In this document: positions 1-6,937 of the stretch, one piece after another
Layout: each line of letters opens with the position of its first letter
Position numbering within the stretch: position 1 is the stretch's first letter
Assembly (NCBI GenBank): GCA_028291125.1
Contig: JAQGIN010000522.1
Location: forward strand, 1-16,045
Length of the DNA: 16,045 nucleotides
Origin: Caulobacter sp.
Lineage (GTDB): Bacteria; Pseudomonadota; Alphaproteobacteria; Caulobacterales; Caulobacteraceae
Direction of reading: 5' to 3'
The notes under the pieces: model-generated
Seen by the model: only the letters and a program-made list of their open reading frames with translations
Told to the model about the DNA's origin: nothing
The model's database searches: none
Made by a program: the position numbers and the translations under genes

Positions 1-1239
1 GTCGGCGCCGGCCGCCCCGGCCTCCAGCGCCGCCAAGCTCACGCCGTCGATATCGCCGTCGCGATGACGCGCCCGCCCTGCGGCGACGGCGGCCAGCGCC
101 CGCCGCCGCGCCTGGCTGGCCAAGTCCTCGGCCGTACTCGCGTCCTGCAGCGCCGCCAGGCCCAGCCGCGCCTGCCCCCAGGCTTGGCCGACCGCCTTGC
201 GATAGGCCAGCTCGGCCAGTTGCGCCTCGGCCTCGGCCCCGCGCTTGCGCGCCTTGGCCGCGCCGCCGTCCAGCAGTTCGTGGGTCAGGCCGCCGGCCAC
301 GGCCCAGGCCAGGGCCCGCACGTCCAGCAGATAGAGCAGATCGGTGTTGCCCGATCCAAAACCCGCGGTCAGCATGAACCGAGGTCGCGAGGCGGCGACG
401 GCCTCGGCGCGGCGCGCATCCGCGGCCGTCAGGCGGGCCTGGGCGGCCTGGATATCGGACCGCGCAAGCACGGCCTCGGACGGGACGGCGCTCACCCAGG
501 GCGTCGGCGGCGCCACCGCGTCAACGCGGGCCGGCTCGTCGATCGGATCGTCCTGTCCCAGCAGCAGCCCCAGGCGAATTTGCTGCGTCTCGACGGCGTG
601 CCGGGCGAACTGGACATCGGCTCGGACCGTCGCCTCCTCGGCCTGCGCCGCCGCCAGATTCTCGGCGGTCGCGCCGCCCTCGACCTGGCGCCGGCCGATC
701 AGGCCGCGCGCCTGGCCGGCGAGCAGCAGGCGTCGCTCCGCCGCGGCGCGGCGCGCTTGGGCGGCCCGCAAGCCGAGATAGGCGCGCGCGACCTCGGCCA
801 GGACCAGGCGGCGCGCGCCGGCCGCGTCCTGCAGCGCGGCCGCCGCCTCCGACGTCGCCGCGGTCTGGCCCTGCTTCAGGCGGCCGAACAGGTCGACCTC
901 GTAACTGCCAAGCACCGGGGCGCCCACGCCCGCGCCGCCCGAGGAGAACGTCGCGCCGCCCACCGCGGCCTCCGCGCCGATCGTCAGGTGCGACCGACGG
1001 CCGGCCCGCGCCAGGTCGACCTCGGCGCGCGCCCGCTCCAGCCTCGCCAAGGCCATGCGGACATCCAGCGACCCCAGCTCCGCCCGGACCAGCAGATCGG
1101 CCAGCACCGGATCGCCCAGGTCGGGCGACCAGGGCGCCCCCGCCTGCGACGCCGCCGCGGGCGGGGGGGCCGGAGCCTTGGCCGCGGCCGCGGCCGACGG
1201 CATGGCGACGAGCAGCGACGCCAGGAGGCGGCCGATCAT
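1..1239 (-). CDS. TolC/NodT-family outer-membrane efflux factor, partial (3' end beyond the left edge)
   Basis: Outer-membrane channel of a tripartite exporter. Reading the minus strand from ATG at 1237-1239 gives 413 codons with no stop before the edge. The N-terminus is a signal peptide (MIGRLLASLLVAMPSAAAAA, then a Pro/Ala linker) without a lipobox cysteine, so this is not a lipoprotein as classic NodT proteins are. Family marks: WSPDLGDPVLADLL near residue 37, the VRMALARLERARAEVDLARA helix, and the diagnostic SYEVDLFGRL stretch near residue 120, followed by long Ala-rich helices with AEDLASQARR-type repeats near the visible end. A complete family member is about 440-480 residues, so only the last few dozen codons are missing. 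The start overlaps the stop of the adaptor gene by 4 bases (ATGA), implying translational coupling and a shared export job with the adaptor and permease. The family is clear; the substrate is inferred only from the operon. Confidence 0.88.
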   Translation of the reverse strand, partial: MIGRLLASLLVAMPSAAAAAKAPAPPPAAASQAGAPWSPDLGDPVLADLLVRAELGSLDVRMALARLERARAEVDLARAGRRSHLTIGAEAAVGGATFSSGGAGVGAPVLGSYEVDLFGRLKQGQTAATSEAAAALQDAAGARRLVLAEVARAYLGLRAAQARRAAAERRLLLAGQARGLIGRRQVEGGATAENLAAAQAEEATVRADVQFARHAVETQQIRLGLLLGQDDPIDEPARVDAVAPPTPWVSAVPSEAVLARSDIQAAQARLTAADARRAEAVAASRPRFMLTAGFGSGNTDLLYLLDVRALAWAVAGGLTHELLDGGAAKARKRGAEAEAQLAELAYRKAVGQAWGQARLGLAALQDASTAEDLASQARRRALAAVAAGRARHRDGDIDGVSLAALEAGAAGAD

Positions 1240-2153
1240 CTGTCGATCCTCGCCAGCACCCGCTGGCCCAGTCTCAGGTCATTGGGCTCGTCGAACGTCA
1301 GGACCAGGCGCAGGACGCGGCCGTCGGCGCGGCCGCCCGGCTGGTCGTCGAGGGCGGCGGCCTCGAAGGCCGGTGAAACCCGCAGCACCCGGGCCCGATA
1401 GGCGCGCCCGCCGCCGCTGGCGTCGGTGACCCAGGCGATGGCCCCGGGCCCGACCCGGCCGACGAAGGCCTCGTCCAGTTCGGCCCGGACGATGCGCGGC
1501 CCATCGGGCGCCAGGACGAACAGCGGCGTCGCCGAGCCGGCCACGGCCGCCGATCCGACCGTCGCCGCGCGACGCAGCACCAGGCCGGCGACCGGGGCGC
1601 GGACGACGCGCGCGCCCTGCTCGAGGCCAGCCAGTTTCTGGCGCACCCGCGCGACCTCGACGGCGCGGCCGGCCTCGTCGGCTTGCGCCGCGGCGATCAG
1701 GGCCGCCTGGCGCGCCTGGTCAGCGTCGTGCCGGGTGGCCGCGTCCGCCAAGGCCAGCCGCGCGAGGCGCTCGGCGTCCGACCGGGCGGCCGTCGACCGC
1801 GCCTGGGCGCCGCGCCAGGCCGCCTGCAACTGGGCGGTTTCCGCCGCCGCCTGATCGGCCAGCAGGCCGGTGCGATCTTGGTCGAGCCGGGCCAGGACGG
1901 CGCCGCGCGCGACATGAGCGCCCTCTTCGGCGCCGACCTGGGCGATCAGGCCGTCACGGGGCGCGGCGATCGGGATCAGGCCGCCCTCGACGGCGACGAC
2001 GCCCCGCGCCACGGCGACAACGGCCGGGCGGTTGCGGGCCAGGGCGGCGTCGGGCCCCTTCTGGCAGGCGGCGAGCGACAGGCCCGCCAGGAGCGCCGAC
2101 AGGATCAGGACGCGACCTGGCCGCACGGAGATCGATGTCATCGAGACCCTCAT
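1236..2153 (-). CDS. HlyD/MacA/DevB-type periplasmic adaptor lipoprotein
   Basis: Membrane-fusion protein, 305 residues, linking an inner-membrane ABC permease to the outer-membrane channel. A lipoprotein signal ends in LSLAAC with Cys30 as the lipidation site. Residues about 60-92 form the first half of the biotinyl-lipoyl domain (PIAAPRDGLIAQVGAEEGAHVARG). Residues about 95-180 are an Ala/Arg/Glu-rich coiled-coil hairpin. The second lipoyl half follows at 180-212 (VVRAPVAGLVLRRAATVGSA), then a beta-barrel domain to the end. The start used is ATG 2153, because it gives an ATGA overlap with the permease stop; an internal ATG at 2141 is possible and keeps the signal peptide. It is rather short for an HlyD protein, as DevB/MacA-like adaptors of small exporters often are. 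The gene is also 4-base coupled to the downstream TolC gene. Confidence 0.9.
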   Translation of the reverse strand: MRVSMTSISVRPGRVLILSALLAGLSLAACQKGPDAALARNRPAVVAVARGVVAVEGGLIPIAAPRDGLIAQVGAEEGAHVARGAVLARLDQDRTGLLADQAAAETAQLQAAWRGAQARSTAARSDAERLARLALADAATRHDADQARQAALIAAAQADEAGRAVEVARVRQKLAGLEQGARVVRAPVAGLVLRRAATVGSAAVAGSATPLFVLAPDGPRIVRAELDEAFVGRVGPGAIAWVTDASGGGRAYRARVLRVSPAFEAAALDDQPGGRADGRVLRLVLTFDEPNDLRLGQRVLARIDR

Positions 2154-3280
2154 AGCAACAGCGCGGCCGGGTCGGCGCGCGCGACGCGACGCAGCGCCCA
2201 GAGACCCGAACCCAGCGCGACCAGCACCACCAGGCCGGCGGCGGCGGCGGCCATCGCCGGGGTCAGCGACAGCGGCGTGGCCTTCAAACGGGCCAGGGCC
2301 ACCAGGATCGCCGTCAGGGCTCCGGCCAGGCCCAGGCCGGCGGCAGCGATCCAGGCGGTTTGGGCCAGGACGATGGCGCGCAGGGCGCCGACGGTGAAGC
2401 CCAGGGCCCGCAGGGCGGCATAGTCCTTGAGCGAGGCGGCCACCGCCGCCGCCAGGGTCTGGCTGGTGACGATCACCGCCACCAGGATGGCCACGGCGCT
2501 GCCGAAAACGAAGGCCACGCCGGCCCCGGATTCGGCCAGCCAGTAGCGGACGCTGCGATCGGCGAAGGCTTGGCTGGTCATGGCCTCGAAGCCGCGCTGG
2601 CGACCGATCGCCCGCAGATCGGCGACCGCGGCCCGGGCCTCGGCCGGATCCGTGAGCCGGGCGATGAAATAGGCCGCCCCGTCTCCGCCGGCGATGGCCG
2701 GGTCCAGGCGCCGGGCGGTGGCCGGCGAGGCGATGACATTGACGCCGCCCAGGGCGCGCAGGCCGTCGGTGACGCCGGCGATCCGCACCCGCCGGCCGTT
2801 GATCTCGGCCAGGCCGCCGACGCTCGTCTCCAGCTTGGTCAGGTCGGCGCGGTCGACCAGGACCGCATCCGGCTCGGCCAGGGTCAGACGCAGCTCGGCC
2901 GGCAGGGCGCCCGCCAGCGCCATGGCGCCGGGGCTTGGGTCGACGCCGACGATATAGACATTGACCATGCCGTGGCGGCGGGTGCGCCACTCGCCCGAGC
3001 CCCAATAGAAGGGCTCGACCTGGGCGACGCGCGGATCGGCGCGCAACAGCAGCTCGGCGGCCCCGCCGATCGGCCGGCCCAGATCGATGCTCTGCACGCC
3101 GGGAAAGGCGACCCAGAGGTCGGCCGAGGACTGGGTGACATAGACGCTGGCCAGCGAGAACACGCCCAGGATCAGGCCCGCCTGCAACAGCACCAGCAGT
3201 CCCGAAAAGCCCACGGCGACCGCCGCCGGCGCGAAGCGGCGCCAATCGAACAGCAGGGTCTTCAGCGCGATCGAGGTCAT
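2150..3280 (-). CDS. FtsX/DevC-like ABC transporter permease
   Basis: Inner-membrane permease of 376 residues with MacB/FtsX architecture. There is one transmembrane helix near residues 17-42 (FAPAAVAVGFSGLLVLLQAGLILG). A large periplasmic domain covers about 45-250. Three C-terminal helices begin at GVAFVFGSAVAILVAVIVTSQT, with the conserved cytoplasmic FtsX loop LKDYAALRALGFTVGAL between the first two. The order permease, adaptor, outer-membrane factor and the single-copy four-helix topology match DevBC-TolC or MacAB-like exporters, which move lipids, glycolipids or hydrophobic peptides from the periplasm outward. Unlike MacB, no ATPase domain is fused, and no separate ATPase gene is seen in the window. 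The start at ATG 3280 overlaps the stop of the small transporter gene by 4 bases. A longer in-frame start further upstream would run into that gene and is rejected. Confidence 0.88.
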   Translation of the reverse strand: MTSIALKTLLFDWRRFAPAAVAVGFSGLLVLLQAGLILGVFSLASVYVTQSSADLWVAFPGVQSIDLGRPIGGAAELLLRADPRVAQVEPFYWGSGEWRTRRHGMVNVYIVGVDPSPGAMALAGALPAELRLTLAEPDAVLVDRADLTKLETSVGGLAEINGRRVRIAGVTDGLRALGGVNVIASPATARRLDPAIAGGDGAAYFIARLTDPAEARAAVADLRAIGRQRGFEAMTSQAFADRSVRYWLAESGAGVAFVFGSAVAILVAVIVTSQTLAAAVAASLKDYAALRALGFTVGALRAIVLAQTAWIAAAGLGLAGALTAILVALARLKATPLSLTPAMAAAAAGLVVLVALGSGLWALRRVARADPAALLL

Positions 3281-3702
3281 GCGACCGGTCCCGCCGGCGC
3301 GGCGCGCGCCTCGCTGGAGCCGCGCCCGATCAGCCACACGCCGGCCAGGATCGCTAGGCTGCCCACGCCCTGCAGCGCGCCGACCGGTTCATGGAAGACC
3401 ACGGCGCTGGCGGCGATGATCAGCACATAGCTCACCGCCGACAGCGGGAAGGCCGCGCTGAGCGGCATCTCGGCCAGGACGGTCATCCAGGCCGCGAAGC
3501 TGGCGACCTCGAGGACCAGCAGCAGTTGCACGGTCGGCAGGCGCGCGGCGCTGGCCAGCCAGGCCAGGTCGAACCGGGCGCCCGCCAGGTGCGTGGCCGA
3601 GGCTTTGGCGGCGACCTGATAGCCCAGGGTCAGCAGCGGCAGGATGGCGAACAGCACCATTGGCGCGAGGCGACGGCGCGGCGTCTTGGCGGCCGAGGTC
3701 AT
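3277..3702 (-). CDS. Small EamA/SMR-type four-helix transporter, first of a pair (141 aa)
   Basis: Integral membrane protein of 141 residues with about four helices near 14-30, 57-77, 82-103 and 108-126. It contains a half-EamA (DMT superfamily) pattern: LAEMPLSAAFPLSAVSYVLI, then FHEPVGALQGVGSLAILAGVWLIGR. Such half-size proteins (EmrE, MdtI/J, ArnE/F) work as dimers, commonly as heterodimers of two paralogues. A second one lies in the same operon at 6572-6937 and shares the E-x-P-L-x-x-AFP motif. The basic N-terminus (KTPRRR) suggests a cytoplasmic start. It has ATGA overlaps on both sides, with the GNAT gene upstream and the ABC permease downstream. Within the cluster it may flip or export an intermediate such as a polyamine or an amino-modified lipid; the substrate is an inference from context, not visible in the sequence. 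Confidence 0.82.
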   Translation of the reverse strand: MTSAAKTPRRRLAPMVLFAILPLLTLGYQVAAKASATHLAGARFDLAWLASAARLPTVQLLLVLEVASFAAWMTVLAEMPLSAAFPLSAVSYVLIIAASAVVFHEPVGALQGVGSLAILAGVWLIGRGSSEARAAPAGPVA

Positions 3703-4811
3703 GCGGCCACCCCCTCGAGCGGATCGCCCAGGACCAGCGGCGCCAGGGCGCGCAGGGCGCCGTTCAGCAGCCCGTTGCGATGGCGGAAATACATCGCCGC
3801 CGGGGTCAGCCGGCTGCCCAGCCGCAGCTTGTCGGCGAGGTTGGCCTGGCCGCTCTGATAGCGCTTGAGGCCCCGCCGCAGGCAGAGTTCGAGATTGTGG
3901 AACCAGCTGAGGAAATAGAGGTTGTGGGCGCGGCCACGCTCGGCCTCCATGCAGAAGAACTTGTCGAGCAGGACCTCGCCGTCCTCGAGCAGCAGGTTGA
4001 AGGCCAGCAGGTCGTCGCCGACATAGTAGAGCGCGAACACCGCCCGGCCCGGCATGCGCGCCGCCACCTGCGCGAAGAAGGCCGGGGTCAGGGTCTCCAG
4101 TCGGGCGGCGGCCCGGGCCAGGGTCTGGTGATAGAGCGCCATGGCCCGCGGCAGGTCGGGGCCGAGAGTGGCCCGCAGCTCGACTCGCACCCCGGCCCGG
4201 GCCCGCAGCTTGCGGCACATGTCGCGGCGCACGCCGGAGGACAGCCGCGCCAGATAGGCGTCGACATCGGGGAAGTCGATGACCAGGTCGGCGATGGCCT
4301 GACCCGGCACGGCGCTGTATCCGGCGCGGGCCAGGGCCCGCGACCACAGTTCGGCCTGGGCGAAGGCGGCGTCCTTGACGCCCATCAGCGGACACTCCGC
4401 CCGGGCCGCGTCGCGTTCGAAGGCCTGGATCAGCGCCGCCAGGACGGCGGGCCGATCCTCGGCCGGCAGGTCCGGGGCGAAGCCGACGGTCGCCGTCTCC
4501 GTGCAGGGCGAGCCCAGGCACGCCAGCCTCGGCGTCATCACCCCGGGCGCGAAGCGGCGGACCCGCTCGGCGATCCTGCGGCCGGTCCCCTCGAAGGTGG
4601 TCTCGAGCCGGTAGTCGGTGATGAAGGCCGGCGCCGCGCCGACCAGGCGGCCTTGGCGGTGGACCAGCACATAGCGCCATGAAAACCCCGCCAGGCCCGC
4701 GCCCTCCACCGCCCGCAGATAGTCGAAGCCCTCCAGGTCGCCGGCGAACAGGAGATCCCATTGCGCGCGCGGCAACTCGTCGAGGCTGGTCAGGACCCGG
4801 GTCTCAAACAT
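3699..4811 (-). CDS. CelD/FemAB-like GNAT-fold acyltransferase (Acetyltransf_6 type)
   Basis: Soluble protein of 370 residues with the two-lobe layout of CelD/FemAB-like acyl- or aminoacyltransferases. The N-terminal lobe holds the strand FSWRYVLVHRQGRLVGAAPAF near residue 43. The central linker ARLSSGVRRDMCRKLRARAG near residue 188 corresponds to the conserved S-x-x-x-R-x-x-x-x-x basic segment of the family. The C-terminal lobe carries AVFALYYVGDDLLAFNLLLED (257-277) and a GNAT-like tail RGLKRYQSGQANLADKLRLGS. Family members transfer acyl or aminoacyl groups to amines or sugars in polysaccharide, peptidoglycan and lipid assembly. ATG 4811 was chosen because it overlaps the upstream hydrolase stop by 8 bases; a longer reading to 4904 would start inside that gene. 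It probably performs N- or O-acylation in this pathway. The exact donor and acceptor cannot be read from the sequence. Confidence 0.8.
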   Translation of the reverse strand: MFETRVLTSLDELPRAQWDLLFAGDLEGFDYLRAVEGAGLAGFSWRYVLVHRQGRLVGAAPAFITDYRLETTFEGTGRRIAERVRRFAPGVMTPRLACLGSPCTETATVGFAPDLPAEDRPAVLAALIQAFERDAARAECPLMGVKDAAFAQAELWSRALARAGYSAVPGQAIADLVIDFPDVDAYLARLSSGVRRDMCRKLRARAGVRVELRATLGPDLPRAMALYHQTLARAAARLETLTPAFFAQVAARMPGRAVFALYYVGDDLLAFNLLLEDGEVLLDKFFCMEAERGRAHNLYFLSWFHNLELCLRRGLKRYQSGQANLADKLRLGSRLTPAAMYFRHRNGLLNGALRALAPLVLGDPLEGVAA

Positions 4812-5637
4812 GCGCCCGCTGTCCCAGGAACTGGGTTCCGACCGGCGCGGCGGCGAAGAAGGCGGCGGTGGTCGCCGCCACCCGGTCGCGCTCCTGGTCG
4901 ACATGGATCATGTGATAGCTGTCCTCGAGCAGCTGCAGGCGCGTGGGGCCGCCCAGGGCCCTCTGCAGCCGATAGGCGTTGCGCGGATGGCTCATGTCGT
5001 CGTCGCGGGCGTGCAGGATCAGGGTCGGGGTCGCGATCGCCTTGCCGATCCGCTCCAGGCGCCGGCCCAGCCGATACATCTGGAACAGGGCGCCGAGCGG
5101 CAGCCGGTCGATGGCGCCCTCGATCAGCCCGCCCGGCGCGCGCTCGGCCAGGCCGCGCAACCGCTCGTCCTTGAGACCGTAGGGGTGGGTCTCCGACCAG
5201 CCCAGCCGGCGCACGCCCGGCAGATTGGCGACCAGCTGGATCACCGGCGCGGCGACGGCGAAGCGCGGCATGTTCCAGCCGTCATATTCGAAGGTCATCG
5301 AATAGACCGCGGCGGCGCGGATGGTCGGGCGCTCGGCGGCCAGCATCAGGCCCAGGGCGCCGCCGACGCAGATGCCGGCCACGTGCACCGCGTCGACTTC
5401 GATGGCGAACTGGTCATAGGCCTCGCAAAGGCCGTCGAGCCAGTCGCGCCAGGTGGTCCTGAGCAGGGTCGCCTCGTCGACGCCGTGGCCGGGCAGCAAG
5501 GGCGCGGCCACGTCGAAGCCCCGCCGCGCCAGGCGCTTGGCCAGCGGTTTCATTTCCGCCGGCGCGCCGGTCAGGCCGTGGATGAGCAGGACGCCCTGGC
5601 CCGAGCGGCCGGCCAGTCTGAGGGGCTGGACGCTCAT
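4804..5637 (-). CDS. Alpha/beta hydrolase with a Cys nucleophile (lipase/PhaC/DLH-like elbow)
   Basis: Cytoplasmic alpha/beta-fold enzyme of 277 residues. The oxyanion HG dipeptide is at 20-21 (LLIHGLTG). The nucleophile elbow reads G88-I-C90-V-G92, so the usual catalytic Ser is a Cys. The acid is probably within R-D212-D-D and the base is His242 (EDSYHMIHVDQERD). The fold around the elbow, the AAPLLPGHG strand-loop and the C-terminal LLEDSYHMI segment resemble monoacylglycerol-lipase or carboxylesterase Est30-like proteins. A Cys at this position is typical of PHA synthases and dienelactone hydrolases and favours a covalent thioester, that is, acyl transfer rather than plain hydrolysis. ATGA overlap with the desaturase stop upstream and 8-base overlap with the GNAT gene downstream place it in the pathway core. 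It could release, transfer or edit an acyl chain; that is inferred. Confidence 0.85.
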   Translation of the reverse strand: MSVQPLRLAGRSGQGVLLIHGLTGAPAEMKPLAKRLARRGFDVAAPLLPGHGVDEATLLRTTWRDWLDGLCEAYDQFAIEVDAVHVAGICVGGALGLMLAAERPTIRAAAVYSMTFEYDGWNMPRFAVAAPVIQLVANLPGVRRLGWSETHPYGLKDERLRGLAERAPGGLIEGAIDRLPLGALFQMYRLGRRLERIGKAIATPTLILHARDDDMSHPRNAYRLQRALGGPTRLQLLEDSYHMIHVDQERDRVAATTAAFFAAAPVGTQFLGQRAHV

Positions 5638-6545
5638 GACCGCGCCCCTCGCCGGGCGCGCCGGTTGGACCTCGCCAGGAAGCCCAGGGCGTGGGCCGGG
5701 CCGATGACATGGACGCCGGCGGCCTGTTGGACCTCCGTCAGCGCCCGGCGCAGAGCCGGCAGCCGCGTCCAGTGGACCGCCGGCCGGAAGTGGTGCTCGG
5801 CGTGATGGCCGTTATTGAACCAGGTGAGGTTGTAGAGCGGGTCGTAGCTGGAGACGCCCCAGGCGATCGGGGTGTCGGGATCGCCGTTGAAGTGCTCGTA
5901 ATAGCCGTTCAGCTGCGAGAGGCATTCGCCCAGATAGTAGAACGGCAGCAGGAACAGCACCGCCCGCCAGTCGATCAGCGCCATGGCCAGGACGAAGGCC
6001 GCGACGGCGGCCAGCTCGATGCGGCCCCAGCGGGCGTCGTCGTCGCGGCCGCGCGCCTTCAGCGCCGCATAGACCGAGCCGCCGCTGTCGCGGAAGAAGC
6101 CGAGGAACACATAGGACCAGACGCTCTCGGGCCGACCGCCCTGGCCATGCCGATAGATCGACAGCCAGTCGCGGGTCGAGCCGTCGGGCCCCGGCCGATC
6201 GCTGTTGCCCTCGTGATGGCGCAGGTGGACCCAGGTGTAGAAGGTCTGGGAGAAGCCGATGGCCAGGGATTCCAGCAGCGAGAAGGCCCGGTTGAGCGCC
6301 TTGGCGCGAAAGTACGGCGTGTGCAGGAAGTTGTGCGCCACGCCGTTGACGTTCCAACTGATCGCCAGGGCGTAGAGGAGGCCGCAGATCAGTTGGCCCC
6401 ACCACGGGCGGTTGGCGGACCCGACGACGATCCAGACGACGAAGGCCAGGTGGGCGAGCGCCGCGGCGACTGGGACCAGGTCCCAGGCGGTCCAGGCCAT
6501 CAGGCCCTTGGCGCGCTTGGCGAGGCGGAAATCTTGCGGCGTCAT
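5634..6545 (-). CDS. Membrane fatty-acid desaturase/hydroxylase-like di-iron enzyme
   Basis: Integral-membrane enzyme of 303 residues carrying the full histidine-box set of the desaturase superfamily. Box 1 is H71-N-F-L-H75, box 2 is H107-L-R-H110-H111, an extra conserved H218 lies in GYYEHF, and box 3 is H247-H248-A-E-H251-H252. These bind the di-iron centre for O2-dependent desaturation or hydroxylation of an acyl or alkyl chain. Hydrophobic spans lie near 22-42, 50-68, 88-104, 176-206. No cytochrome b5 or ferredoxin domain is fused. ATG 6545 is preferred because GGAG sits 8 bases upstream. An in-frame GTG at 6575 would give 313 residues and a 4-base GTGA overlap with the upstream gene, the same arrangement used by that gene itself, so it remains possible. 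Substrate unknown; enzymes of this family also act on fatty amides, amino acids and sterols. Confidence 0.88.
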   Translation of the reverse strand: MTPQDFRLAKRAKGLMAWTAWDLVPVAAALAHLAFVVWIVVGSANRPWWGQLICGLLYALAISWNVNGVAHNFLHTPYFRAKALNRAFSLLESLAIGFSQTFYTWVHLRHHEGNSDRPGPDGSTRDWLSIYRHGQGGRPESVWSYVFLGFFRDSGGSVYAALKARGRDDDARWGRIELAAVAAFVLAMALIDWRAVLFLLPFYYLGECLSQLNGYYEHFNGDPDTPIAWGVSSYDPLYNLTWFNNGHHAEHHFRPAVHWTRLPALRRALTEVQQAAGVHVIGPAHALGFLARSNRRARRGARS

Positions 6546-6571
6546 GACCGTCGCTCCGGGGTTGGAAGGGG

Positions 6572-6937
6572 TCACAGGCCCGACACCCCCACGCAGGTCA
6601 CGCCGGCGGCGACCAGGGCCGCGCCGGCGATCTGGAGGGGCGTCAGGCGCTCCTTGAGGATCAGCGTGCCGGCGAGCGGTACGCCGGCATAGGTCAGGGT
6701 CATGATCGGAAAGGCCAGGCCCAGCGGGGTGGTCTCCAGCACCAGCACCCAGGCCACCATTTCGACGAACCAGAACACCACGCCCAGCCACAGCATCGGC
6801 TGTTGGGCCAGGGCCGCGACATAGGCGCGCTTGCCCTCGGCGCCGTCCGAGGCCGCCTTGAAGCACAGCTCGCGGCCAATCTCGGTGACGATGCAGAAAG
6901 CCAGCAGGCCGGCGCTGGCGGCGGTGAGCGGGGTCAC
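6572..6937 (-). CDS. Small EamA/SMR-type four-helix transporter, second of a pair (121 aa, GTG start)
   Basis: Membrane protein of 121 residues with four predicted helices near 5-25, 49-67, 70-93 and 99-119. An acidic residue sits in the first helix (IVTEIGRELCFKAAS). The half-EamA pattern LETTPLGLAFPIMTLTYAGVP is followed by LKERLTPLQIAGAALVAAGVTCVGV. It shares the E-x-P-L-x-x-AFP core with the 141-residue protein at 3277-3702, suggesting the two form a heterodimer like MdtI/MdtJ or ArnE/ArnF. No ATG is available near the N-terminus. The GTG at 6937 overlaps the ureohydrolase stop by 4 bases (GTGA) and gives a compact protein, so it is taken as the start. Its place between the amine-forming enzymes and the desaturase fits transport or flipping of an amine or amino-lipid intermediate, which is an inference. 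Confidence 0.8.
   Translation of the reverse strand: MTPLTAASAGLLAFCIVTEIGRELCFKAASDGAEGKRAYVAALAQQPMLWLGVVFWFVEMVAWVLVLETTPLGLAFPIMTLTYAGVPLAGTLILKERLTPLQIAGAALVAAGVTCVGVSGL

Noticed and set aside
64..1401. Long plus-strand open frame (445 codons) at the left edge
   Set aside because: Its translation is Arg/Gly/Gln-rich without any family signature, while the opposite strand reads as a clear TolC-family protein and adaptor. It is a high-GC shadow.
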